From Bacillota bacterium (GTDB lineage: Bacteria > Bacillota_A > Clostridia > Lachnospirales > Lachnospiraceae): DNA of 12,783 bases. The DNA is taken from NCBI GenBank assembly GCA_023443925.1, contig JAEZSL010000303.1, forward strand, positions 1 to 12,783, in the 5' to 3' direction. The translations under genes and the position numbers were made by a program. The notes under the pieces were generated by a model. The model worked only from the letters and a program-made list of their open reading frames with translations. It was not told the DNA's origin and did no database searches. Positions 6,699 through 12,719 of this stretch are shown here, piece by piece (positions within the stretch are counted from its first letter, which is position 1; every line of letters starts with the position of its first letter).

Positions 6699-7724
6699 GT
6701 GTTTGAAGAAATGACATATGAAGCCATATTAAACGATATGCTAGGCCGTGTTACCAATGATGTGGACAAGCGGGAAGGCAGTGTAATCTATGACGCGCTG
6801 GCACCTTGTGCTTATCAGCTGGCCCAGAACTATTTTAATCTAAATAACTTTATTGATCTGGTTTCCGGAGACACGGCGGTAGGAGTATATTTGGACCGGG
6901 TAGTAGCGGATTACGGAATTACCAGAAAGAAAGCGACCAAGGCGGTAAGAAAAGTCACAGCAAACGGTATAATTCCCCTTGGTTCCAGATGGGGTCTTGG
7001 GGAAACGACTTACGTAATCACTGATACATTGGCAGAGCAGAGTTATATAGCTCAGTGCGAGCAGGCCGGAGAAACCGGTAACCTGTTTTCCGGAGCTCTG
7101 CTGACTCTCGATAATCTATCAAATATAACTGTTATTCTGGCGGATGTTATTACTGCGGGTGAAAATGAGGAAAGAGATGACAATCTCCGTTCCAGATTTT
7201 ATAACCAAATCCAGTCTCCCAGTACCAGCGGTAATGCGGATAATTATAAAAAATGGGCACTGGAGGTTCCGGGGGTAGGTGATGCCAAGGTATATCCGCT
7301 CTGGAATGGAAACGGCACGGTAAAAATTATTATTGTAGACAGTAACATGTCCATTGATACCGGACTGGAGCTGCCGGTTTATGAGCATATAGAAGCAGTC
7401 AGGCCCATTGGGGCTACCGTTACGGTAACCAGCCCCGCCAGCAAGGAAATCACAGTATCCGCAAAAATAAAACTAGACGGAACCAGGCTGTTACAGGAGG
7501 TTATCAGCAGTTTTACCGCTGGCTTTACCGAATACCTGAAGGGAACCATATTTGAAGCCTATGTAGTCAGTTATGCAAAAATCGGCAGTATACTGCTGGC
7601 AACTGATGGGGTATCCGATTATTCAGAGCTGCTGGTTAACGGAAGCGGAGCCAATGTAGTAATAGGTGAAACAGAAATGCCTATGGCCGGAGCGGTTAAT
7701 TTAACGGAGGTGGTTTCTGAATGA
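6699..7724 (+). CDS. xkdT: Baseplate J-like wedge protein (XkdT)
   Basis: A 341-residue protein of the baseplate J/gp47/Mu family, which with gp25- and gpI-like proteins forms the wedges that change shape and trigger contraction. Diagnostic text is the N-terminal YEAILNDMLGRVTNDVDKRE with GSVIYDALAPCAYQLAQNYF, typical of this family; YLDRVVADYGITRKKATKA; the central ERDDNLRSRFYNQIQSPSTS with GNADNYKKWALEVPGVGDAK, the J-domain hallmark; and the IDTGLELPVYEHIEAVRPIG segment. It begins with GTG directly after the xkdS stop. Its stop overlaps the xkdU start in ATGA. Local base composition is relatively GC-rich (35 of 60 at 7261-7320), in contrast with the tape measure and fibre genes. Confidence 0.94.
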   Translation: MFEEMTYEAILNDMLGRVTNDVDKREGSVIYDALAPCAYQLAQNYFNLNNFIDLVSGDTAVGVYLDRVVADYGITRKKATKAVRKVTANGIIPLGSRWGLGETTYVITDTLAEQSYIAQCEQAGETGNLFSGALLTLDNLSNITVILADVITAGENEERDDNLRSRFYNQIQSPSTSGNADNYKKWALEVPGVGDAKVYPLWNGNGTVKIIIVDSNMSIDTGLELPVYEHIEAVRPIGATVTVTSPASKEITVSAKIKLDGTRLLQEVISSFTAGFTEYLKGTIFEAYVVSYAKIGSILLATDGVSDYSELLVNGSGANVVIGETEMPMAGAVNLTEVVSE

Positions 7725-8254
7725 GTCTGAATTTAATGGATTATTTACCGGGTTATTATACCGGCAATCAGACCATGGAAAGCCTTCAGGGGATTATCAG
7801 CAATAACATTAACAAACTGGCAAAGAACCTGGAGGAAACGGTGGATCAGTGCTTTATTGATACCGCAACATACCTGTTAAGCAGATATGAGAAAGTTTAT
7901 GGGCTGGATGTGGATGTAACAAAAAGTGACGAATTCCGCCGGGAGAGAATCCGCGCCAAGGTAAGGGGAACCGGAACCGTCACGAAACAAATGATTGCTC
8001 AAGTTGCCAGGTCATATTCCAACGGCGAGGTTGCGGTAATAGAGAATAATGCTAACAGCAGTTTTGTCATAAAGTTTATTGGAACCAAAGGAATACCGGC
8101 TAATATGGCAGGTTTGACTTTGACAATAGAGGAAATAAAACCGGCTCATTTAAGCTTTACCTTTGAATATACCTATAATACCTGGAACGATATTTTGCAC
8201 ATGACCTGGGAGGAAGCGGGAAACTTTACCTGGGATCAATTAAGAGAGAGGTGA
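7721..8254 (+). CDS. xkdU: Baseplate wedge/tail protein XkdU (DUF2313, gpI-like)
   Basis: A 177-residue protein matching the XkdU/DUF2313 (YmfQ) family, the tail protein I equivalent that connects baseplate wedges to fibres. Seen are LMDYLPGYYTGNQTMESLQG at the start, then a helix (NNINKLAKNLEETVDQCFI), and TATYLLSRYEKVYGLDVD with EFRRERIRAKVRGTGTVTKQ, the strongest signature. The AQVARSYSNGEVAVIENN strand region and a tryptophan-rich C-terminus (TWNDILHMTWEEAGNFTWDQ) follow. The C-terminal tryptophans with spacing W-x(n)-TWEE-x-TWDQ are common where fibres attach. CGGAGGTGG at 7705-7713 provides the ribosome binding site, and the ATG overlaps the xkdT stop. Confidence 0.9.
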   Translation: MSLNLMDYLPGYYTGNQTMESLQGIISNNINKLAKNLEETVDQCFIDTATYLLSRYEKVYGLDVDVTKSDEFRRERIRAKVRGTGTVTKQMIAQVARSYSNGEVAVIENNANSSFVIKFIGTKGIPANMAGLTLTIEEIKPAHLSFTFEYTYNTWNDILHMTWEEAGNFTWDQLRER

Positions 8255-8258
8255 GACA

Positions 8259-9011
8259 ATGGCAGAATATACACAGAATTACAATTTAGAAAAACAACAG
8301 GGAAATGATTACATCCGCATTGAAGGATTGAATGAGAATCTTGATATTATCGATGCAGAGATTAAGAAAGTAAATGATAGTAAAGTCAATGTTGTAGCGG
8401 GTAAGGGGTTGTCTGCCAATGATTATACAACGGCTGAAAAAACCAAGCTTTCAGGAATAGCTGCAAATGCTACCAATTATATTCATCCGGCTAACCATCC
8501 GCCGGCCATAATCACTCAGGATGCCAGTAACCGGTTTGTAACAGATTCGGAGAAAGCAGCATGGAATGGAAAGGCAGCAGGAAATCATGCTCACGCAGCG
8601 ACAGATATAACGAGTGGAACATTATCAATAGCTCGAGGGGGAACCGGAGCAACTACTGCAAGTGCTGCAATCGCTAATTTAGGAGCGGTACCAAGAGTAA
8701 CAAGAGCATCCTATATTAATGAAGTGGGCTCAACTGTAACTGGCGAATTAATGTGGAAGAATTATGGTAACAATCATACTATATTTGATGCATCTAATTC
8801 CACGACGCCTATAGGTACAGCGTGTAATAATATAAATCCTACATCTGGTTGGAGTCCATCCTTTCCAACATTAATGGGTTTTAATGGTGCACAGACATAT
8901 GGGGTAAGAGTGGATAGTGCACGGGTATCTGACAGCACATCACAAATAATATACCAAACTACAATACCAACTTCATTAGCTGATGGTACCATCTGTTTTG
9001 TATATGAATAG
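8259..9011 (+). CDS. Tail fibre protein
   Basis: A 250-residue tail fibre. The N-terminal 45 residues (YNLEKQQGNDYIRIEGLNEN and a following helix) should attach to the baseplate. Residues about 45-150 show typical fibre shaft text: GKGLSANDYTTAEKTKLSGI, a histidine/proline motif IHPANHPPAIITQDA, FVTDSEKAAWNGKAAGNHAH, and the common trimer motif LSIARGGTGATTA. The C-terminal 100 residues (NNHTIFDASNSTTPIGTACN and TLMGFNGAQTYGVRVDSAR) match a recurrent Clostridia fibre tip that I know only by sequence. The composition shifts to AT-rich from about base 8700, in the tip-coding part. GAGAGGTG at the end of xkdU is the ribosome binding site. It probably helps bind the host surface; the ligand is unknown. 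Confidence 0.87.
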   Translation: MAEYTQNYNLEKQQGNDYIRIEGLNENLDIIDAEIKKVNDSKVNVVAGKGLSANDYTTAEKTKLSGIAANATNYIHPANHPPAIITQDASNRFVTDSEKAAWNGKAAGNHAHAATDITSGTLSIARGGTGATTASAAIANLGAVPRVTRASYINEVGSTVTGELMWKNYGNNHTIFDASNSTTPIGTACNNINPTSGWSPSFPTLMGFNGAQTYGVRVDSARVSDSTSQIIYQTTIPTSLADGTICFVYE

Positions 9012-9015
9012 GAGG
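9010..9015 (+). promoter_or_regulatory. Ribosome binding site placing the propeller gene start at 9021
   Basis: AGGAGG at 9010-9015 overlaps the fibre stop codon. ATG at 9021 follows with a 5-base spacer. A GTG at 9015 in the same frame lies inside this motif and cannot be the start. Confidence 0.8.
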
Positions 9016-9020
9016 TGCTT

Positions 9021-10121
9021 ATGGCAAAAGGAATTTATGTTGGTATAGGTGGTGTACCATATAGGGCCAAGCCTTATATTAGTGTAGGCGGTGTTCCAAG
9101 AAAAGTAAAAAAAGCTTATGTTGGAGTTGGAGGAGTACCAAGGCTAGTTTTTAGTGAGGGTATCAAATATGGTGGAGAGCTTGATCCTCTTTTAGGTTCT
9201 GGTTCAACACCATCACCTTCGGGTGATACCAATGACACATATGCTATCTTTGGTTGTGCGAGTACAGTATCAAATAGTATAACAGCTTATTCGCCCAGCT
9301 TAGTACGTACTAATCCCAATTTAGGGTTGACTAATGGAAGGGCTTTGGCAGGAGCTACGCGTATACAAGATAAAGTGTTATTTGCTGGTGGAGAAAATGC
9401 AAGTGGTAAGTACTTAAGTGATGTACAAGGTTATGATAGAGCTTTAGTTCGAACCTCTCTTTCATATATGCCTAATGGTGTGTATGCCCCTCTTGCTGCA
9501 TCTAATTCACTTAGTGCAATATTTGCTAGTGGTTATAAAAATGCAACTACTAATGCTGTTACAACAGATGTCAGTGGATATAATGCAAATTTAACCAAAA
9601 ATTTATCATCTAATTGCCCTGCTAAGTGGCCAACTGCATCAACAAGTTTTGCTGATCATGCATTATTCTTTTTCGAATATGCAGATAATATTGATGAATG
9701 CATAGCCTATAACTCTTCAAATGTAAAATTGAATTTTGGTCCTGTTGGAATACCAAATCGTGGTATTCAGAACGCAATAAGTTTAAATAACGAATATTTA
9801 CTAGTTGGAATTGTATCAAATCCAATATCAGGTGCTATAGATGTATATAATACATCATTTACTAAGGTATCTCAAATAAGTTTATCAGATACGAGAATGT
9901 ACCCTACTTGGTCACGGTTTAACGAGTATTCATTGGCAATAGGTGGCCGTATAGGAGGATCTAATTGGCAAAAGACGGTAGATTATTATGACTCTTATTT
10001 AATTAGAGATACCTTTTTAATGCCAACTGAACGTTATGGTATGAAATGTGTACAAATAGGAAATTCATTAATATTAGCAGGTGGAGATTATAGAAGTACA
10101 GTAGAATATTTAACACAATAG
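9021..10121 (+). CDS. Kelch-like propeller tail protein with N-terminal GGVP repeats
   Basis: A 366-residue protein with two parts. Residues 6-44 hold three near-identical repeats, YVGIGGVPYRAK, YISVGGVPRKVK and YVGVGGVPRLVF, spaced 13-14 residues. Similar repeats occur at the start of many Firmicute fibre-tip proteins and are probably an attachment module. Residues about 75-366 show six to seven blade-like repeats: a hydrophobic strand, often followed by a glycine doublet and then a Y/V strand. Examples are KVLFAGGENASGKYLSDVQG, EYSLAIGGRIGGSNWQKTVD and NSLILAGGDYRSTVEYLTQ. The first segment (YAIFGCASTVSNSITAY) is a half blade that could close the ring with the last. This suggests a kelch-type beta propeller, probably a receptor-binding domain. 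The sequence is AT-rich compared with the baseplate genes. The family and target are not certain. Confidence 0.75.
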   Translation: MAKGIYVGIGGVPYRAKPYISVGGVPRKVKKAYVGVGGVPRLVFSEGIKYGGELDPLLGSGSTPSPSGDTNDTYAIFGCASTVSNSITAYSPSLVRTNPNLGLTNGRALAGATRIQDKVLFAGGENASGKYLSDVQGYDRALVRTSLSYMPNGVYAPLAASNSLSAIFASGYKNATTNAVTTDVSGYNANLTKNLSSNCPAKWPTASTSFADHALFFFEYADNIDECIAYNSSNVKLNFGPVGIPNRGIQNAISLNNEYLLVGIVSNPISGAIDVYNTSFTKVSQISLSDTRMYPTWSRFNEYSLAIGGRIGGSNWQKTVDYYDSYLIRDTFLMPTERYGMKCVQIGNSLILAGGDYRSTVEYLTQ

Positions 10122-10133
10122 GGAGGATTTTAA

Positions 10134-10472
10134 ATGAAGAAAAAATTAACTATTTATGAAGTTACTAAGAATTATATATATCCTAATATGCAGGTAGCTA
10201 CCCCTGACGATGTTGCTAAAACATTCTCGGTAGTAAATATAAAAGGGATTAAGTGTGTTTTTGAATCAGATGAATCAGGAATGATGTTATATACGGCGCC
10301 TGAACCTATATCAATAATCAGATCGAGATATGAAGTAGATTCGAGTCTGAATGATGAAGATGCCATCGCAGTTATTGAAGATATACTTAACGCACCATTA
10401 CCAGACCCTGAGCCAACTGCAGAAGAAAGAATTGCAGCAGCTATGGAATTCCAAAATCTCTTAACTATGTAA
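10134..10472 (+). CDS. Small fibre-associated protein, function unknown
   Basis: A 112-residue soluble protein with no signal peptide or membrane segment. The N-terminal 70 residues look like a small alpha/beta domain (TIYEVTKNYIYPNMQVATPD, then KCVFESDESGMMLY). The C-terminus has a helix (DEDAIAVIEDILN), a proline/acidic hinge (PLPDPEPTAEER) and a final helix IAAAMEFQNLLTM. I have seen such DPEPTxEERIAAAxEFQNLL tails in small proteins encoded after fibre genes in Clostridia prophages, but no function is known to me. It may be a fibre assembly chaperone or tip cap; this is inferred only from the position between the propeller and XkdX. GGGAGG at 10121-10126 overlaps the upstream stop, 7 bases before the ATG. 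Confidence 0.8.
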   Translation: MKKKLTIYEVTKNYIYPNMQVATPDDVAKTFSVVNIKGIKCVFESDESGMMLYTAPEPISIIRSRYEVDSSLNDEDAIAVIEDILNAPLPDPEPTAEERIAAAMEFQNLLTM

Positions 10473-10493
10473 AGAAAAAAGGAGGCAAACACA

Positions 10494-10628
10494 ATGACTT
10501 TTGAAACAATCAAACGAAACTACGACAGAAAACTCTGGAACCAACAAATGGTCAAAACAGCCGTTGTAAAAGGGGTTATTACACCGGTACAGTACCAGGA
10601 AATTACCGGGGAAGCTTACATAGGGTAA
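10494..10628 (+). CDS. xkdX: XkdX family small protein
   Basis: A 44-residue protein: MTFETIKRNYDRKLWNQQMV, then KTAVVKGVITPVQYQEITGE and AYIG. The pattern of YDRKLWNxxMVKxAVxKGxITPxQYxEITGExY is the XkdX family signature, found just before the lysis genes in many Firmicute prophages. Its function is unknown. It is probably a short two-helix protein. AAGGAGG at 10479-10485 lies 8 bases before the ATG. It is the last gene before a strong hairpin, so it likely closes the tail transcript. Confidence 0.88.
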   Translation: MTFETIKRNYDRKLWNQQMVKTAVVKGVITPVQYQEITGEAYIG

Positions 10629-10642
10629 GTTCAAATTACTAC

Positions 10643-10680
10643 TTAAAACCCTTATATGGTAACACATATAGGGGTTTTAA
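10643..10680 (+). terminator. 16-bp hairpin between tail and lysis genes, probable terminator
   Basis: Arm 10643-10658 (TTAAAACCCTTATATG) pairs with 10665-10680 (CATATAGGGGTTTTAA) over a 6-base loop GTAACA. All 16 positions pair, with one G-U. The descending arm ends in TTTT then AA, and the mirror-image A/T flanks could work in both directions. The T-run is short, so termination may be partial and let some transcripts reach the lysis genes. Confidence 0.65.
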
Positions 10681-10718
10681 CAATAAGGGAGTTTAATAAT
10701 AAGAGGAGTTTGTTGCCT

Positions 10719-11024
10719 ATGACAGTTGAAGTAGCCTTACTCATTTCCGGAGTGTCCTTAGCTTTCGGCATATATTCGGGAATGTCAAATATGAAACGAA
10801 ACCAGAAAGCCGATACAAAGCAGGACACGGCTGAATTGACAACTGTGATAGTGAAGCTTGAAAATATCGGAAACGGAATTACAGAAATAAAATCAGAGAT
10901 GACAAATGTAAAAAATGATATCAAAGATGACAGGGAAAGGCTGATACGTTTAGAAGAATCTGCGAAACAGGCTCACAAAAGGCTTGATATACTGGAAAAC
11001 TATAAAAGAGGGCTGGACGAGTAG
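10719..11024 (+). CDS. Membrane-anchored coiled-coil protein of the lysis module (XhlA-like)
   Basis: A 101-residue protein. Residues about 4-21 (EVALLISGVSLAFGIYSG) form one membrane segment. The rest is charged with heptad-like spacing (LENIGNGITEIKSEMTNVKN, then RLIRLEESAKQAHKRLDILE), a long coiled coil. Position before a holin and amidase is that of PBSX xhlA, which assists holin-mediated lysis, but XhlA has its membrane segment at the C-terminus whereas here it is N-terminal, so homology is uncertain. The start at 10719 is chosen because GAGGAG at 10703-10708 lies 10 bases upstream. A longer reading from 10656 would begin inside the hairpin and has no ribosome binding site. Confidence 0.75.
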   Translation: MTVEVALLISGVSLAFGIYSGMSNMKRNQKADTKQDTAELTTVIVKLENIGNGITEIKSEMTNVKNDIKDDRERLIRLEESAKQAHKRLDILENYKRGLDE

Positions 11025-11043
11025 TATAGGAAGGGGTATGATA

Positions 11044-11229
11044 ATGATAAAGGAAAAAATAACCAAATTTTTGAATGTAAAAAGTGCCGTCACGATGATA
11101 TTGACGGGAGTTTTTGTTTATCTGTCGGTATGCGGCAAGATTACCGGTGATCAGTTTCTGGTAATATTCACAACAATTATAGCTTTTTATTTTGGAACCC
11201 AGGCAGAACGAAAAAAGGATGGTGAATAG
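11044..11229 (+). CDS. Holin, two membrane segments
   Basis: A 61-residue protein: basic N-terminus MIKEKITKFLNVKS, a first membrane helix AVTMILTGVFVYLSVCG, a short turn KITGDQ, a second helix FLVIFTTIIAFYFG, and a charged tail TQAERKKDGE. Size, two helices, charged C-terminus and a position directly before the amidase all fit a class II-type holin that opens the cytoplasmic membrane so the endolysin can reach the wall. AAGGGG at 11031-11036 favours ATG at 11044 (7-base spacer) over ATG at 11038 (1-base spacer). The two in-frame starts 6 bases apart (Met-Ile-Met) recall dual-start holin/antiholin pairs, but the difference here is only two uncharged residues, so that is weak. Confidence 0.82.
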   Translation: MIKEKITKFLNVKSAVTMILTGVFVYLSVCGKITGDQFLVIFTTIIAFYFGTQAERKKDGE

Positions 11230-11311
11230 GTGGAATGAAAAGCATTATTCAACCGGAAAATAGAACTAAGATGGCTTTTTACTTATGCTTTATATGCCGT
11301 TTAAGCGGTAG

Positions 11312-11318
11312 AAGGAGG
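11312..11318 (+). promoter_or_regulatory. Ribosome binding site selecting the GTG start of the amidase
   Basis: AAGGAGG at 11312-11318 lies 5 bases before GTG at 11324. The resulting N-terminus MTYLIAIDSGHG begins exactly at the first strand of the amidase fold. Confidence 0.8.
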
Positions 11319-11323
11319 TTATT

Positions 11324-12184
11324 GTGACATATCTAATTGCAATAGACAGCGGCCACGGTATGGAGACTGCCGGCAAGCGGACGCCTGCCATCCCGGAACC
11401 CTGGTTTAACAAAAAGAAAGGCGAATGCATTCACGAAAAAGAATTTAACAAAGCTGCCGCCGAATATCTGATAACAGCATTGAAGCGATGCGGTTTTCAA
11501 ACGGTTAATGTCAGTCCGGGAACCGTTGATATTCCGTTAACCGACCGCTATAGAGCAGCAAATGAAGCAAAGGCAGATTTGTTTGTGTCAAAACACTATA
11601 ATGCATTTACCGGTACATGGGGGAATGCCAACGGCATAGAAACCATCATTTCCCAATACGCAGGAGAAGACAGCAAAAAACTGGCTGGACTGGTACAGGC
11701 TGAGCTGGTGAAAGCACATAAAAGAACAGATCGGGGAGTTAAGAGTGATATTGAGCAGTCAGGTATTAATATAGCAGTACTCCGCAATACCAATATGCCG
11801 GCTATTCTCACAGAGTCCGGTTTTATGGATAATCTCACCGAAGCAAAAACCATGCTCGATCCGGTATTTCAAAAGGCTGATGGGGAAGCAACCTGTAAGG
11901 GTATTTGTAACTATTTTGGTATTGCCTACAAGACGGAAACCACGATACCAGTAAAAGAGATAACAAAAACATCTCCCAGAGAAGAAATTCAGTGGCTGCA
12001 GGAAAAACTGAATGCGGCATTGCCGGGTGAGACTTATATACCTTTAACTATTAACGGTTTATATGATACAAAAACTCGGATTGCCGTGCTGATGTATTGG
12101 GAAACCAAAGGTTGGAAACGGGACGGGAAAGCAGACGGCTGGTCCATCGGCCGCGGCACAGTGGAAGCTCTTGCAAAGTTATAA
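11324..12184 (+). CDS. Endolysin: N-acetylmuramoyl-L-alanine amidase (Amidase_3) with C-terminal wall-binding domain
   Basis: A 286-residue endolysin that cleaves the bond between N-acetylmuramic acid and L-alanine in peptidoglycan. Residues 1-200 are an Amidase_3 domain with the zinc ligands visible: H11 in DSGHG, E38 in HEKEFN, H91 in FVSKHYNA, and the catalytic E164 in ILTESGFMDN. A short threonine/lysine linker (about 202-217) follows. The C-terminus (about 218-286, EEIQWLQEKLNAALPGETYI, LTINGLYDTKTRIAVLMYWE) resembles a peptidoglycan-binding repeat of the PG_binding_1 type. It has no signal peptide, so export depends on the holin. It starts with GTG. A 94-base spacer with no recognised gene separates it from the holin. 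It is the last phage-like gene in the window. Confidence 0.93.
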   Translation: MTYLIAIDSGHGMETAGKRTPAIPEPWFNKKKGECIHEKEFNKAAAEYLITALKRCGFQTVNVSPGTVDIPLTDRYRAANEAKADLFVSKHYNAFTGTWGNANGIETIISQYAGEDSKKLAGLVQAELVKAHKRTDRGVKSDIEQSGINIAVLRNTNMPAILTESGFMDNLTEAKTMLDPVFQKADGEATCKGICNYFGIAYKTETTIPVKEITKTSPREEIQWLQEKLNAALPGETYIPLTINGLYDTKTRIAVLMYWETKGWKRDGKADGWSIGRGTVEALAKL

Positions 12185-12232
12185 TATAGATATAATTTAA
12201 TTTAAACATTGAAATATTAATGCTTTATAAGC

Positions 12233-12386
12233 TGTATTTTTACCTGATAATGGAGTTGAGGGTTGTATTTACCTAATAGTGGAGTTGCGGACTGATTTAT
12301 CAGATAATGGAGTTGTGGGGTGTATTTAACTGATAGTGGAGTTGCAGGCTGATTTACCAGATAATAGAGCTATTGGTTGTATACTG
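12233..12386. repeat. Degenerate tandem repeat array, 28/29-bp units in a 57-bp higher-order period
   Basis: Five imperfect units share a core GATAATGGAGTTG or ATAGTGGAGTTG. The GGAGTTG core occurs at 12252, 12281, 12309 and 12338, with a degenerate AGAGCTA at 12366, giving steps of 29, 28, 29 and 28. Unit beginnings TGTATTTA at 12264 and 12321, and TGTATACT at 12378, are exactly 57 apart, as are TGATTTA at 12293 and 12350. So two unit types alternate. Multiple ordered binding sites or a relic of a transposon end are possible explanations. Confidence 0.75.
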
Positions 12387-12486
12387 TCTTTGTTTTTGAA
12401 TTATCTACTCCTTTGATTCCAAAAACATCACATATCCATCGCACCTTACTTGGACCAAGATATAGGGCAATATAATATAACAGACA
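12370..12486 (-). pseudogene. Possible gene remnant on the - strand
   Basis: Read on the - strand, about 38 codons are open and end at a TAG at 12372-12370. The text includes LYYIALYLGPSKVRWICDVF followed by GIKGVDNSKTKTVYNQ. It has a natural amino acid mix and is bounded upstream by an in-frame TGA, so it would be a fragment. I cannot assign a family. It may be chance or the end of a decayed transposase next to the repeat array. Confidence 0.2.
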
Positions 12487-12508
12487 TTTTCAGAGAATTG
12501 CAATATAA

Positions 12509-12558
12509 TGTTTAATTAACTTAAAATAGCAATTGTTTAATTAACTTAAAATAGCAAT
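12509..12558. repeat. Perfect 25-bp tandem duplication
   Basis: Bases 12509-12533 are repeated exactly at 12534-12558. The unit starts TGTTTAATTAACTTAAA and ends ATAGCAAT, and contains the palindrome TTAATTAA. Exactness suggests either a recent duplication or a maintained binding site upstream of the regulator gene at 12720. Confidence 0.85.
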
Positions 12559-12645
12559 ATGTTATAGAGTGTTATATTATAGACGACTCTCACATACCTG
12601 TGAAAAAAATACATACATCCCCAACCTATTTACTCCATATATTTC

Positions 12646-12674
12646 TTTTCAAATGTCCTGGCTTCATGTATAAT
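12646..12674 (+). promoter_or_regulatory. Probable promoter of the regulator gene
   Basis: TATAAT at 12669-12674 is preceded, with a 17-base spacer, by TTTTCA at 12646-12651, which matches TTGACA at four of six positions. The gene starts at 12720. A second TATAAT at 12680-12685 lacks a matching -35 box. Confidence 0.5.
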
Positions 12675-12719
12675 AGTATTATAATGTATATTAAATATTA
12701 TAAATGAGGTATTATCTTA

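Larger units (their letters stand above)
12185..12719. other. Non-coding region at the end of the phage-like cluster
   Basis: These 535 AT-rich bases contain no convincing gene. From left to right they hold a weak stem (GCTT/AAGC near 12222-12232, followed by TGTATTTTT, possibly a poor terminator), a degenerate repeat array (12233-12386), a short - strand open stretch (12370-12486), a 25-bp tandem duplication (12509-12558), and a promoter for the gene at 12720. An attachment site may lie here because phage-like genes stop at 12184, but the partner site is outside the window. Confidence 0.6.

Noticed and set aside
8259..10121. Diversity-generating retroelement acting on the fibre or propeller gene
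   Set aside because: No reverse transcriptase, no template repeat and no C-type lectin-like variable region are visible in the window.
10172..10513. 113-codon open frame on the - strand
   Set aside because: It lies opposite the well-supported gene at 10134-10472, starts without a ribosome binding site and has no recognisable domain.
10656..10718. Upstream extension of the 10719 gene starting with ATG at 10656
   Set aside because: That ATG lies inside the 10643-10680 hairpin and has no ribosome binding site. GAGGAG at 10703-10708 supports 10719.
10984..11043. Longer holin starting at 10984
   Set aside because: It would overlap the preceding gene by 41 bases without a ribosome binding site. 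AAGGGG at 11031-11036 fits the ATG at 11044.
12221..12241. Terminator after the amidase (GCTT/AAGC then TGTATTTTT)
   Set aside because: The stem is only 4 bp. Too weak to call as a terminator, although one is expected near here.
12233..12386. CRISPR array
   Set aside because: Units are imperfect, there are no unique spacers, and no cas genes are nearby. The intervals are themselves repeats.
12590..12603. Small palindrome TCACATACCTGTGA followed by A residues
   Set aside because: Five bp stem only. The A-run is on the wrong side for a + strand terminator, and on the - strand the T-run would precede the stem. It could be an operator but there is no second support.
12680..12685. Second TATAAT as an alternative -10 box for the regulator
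   Set aside because: No acceptable -35 box at 16-18 bases upstream. The TATAAT at 12669 has a better partner.
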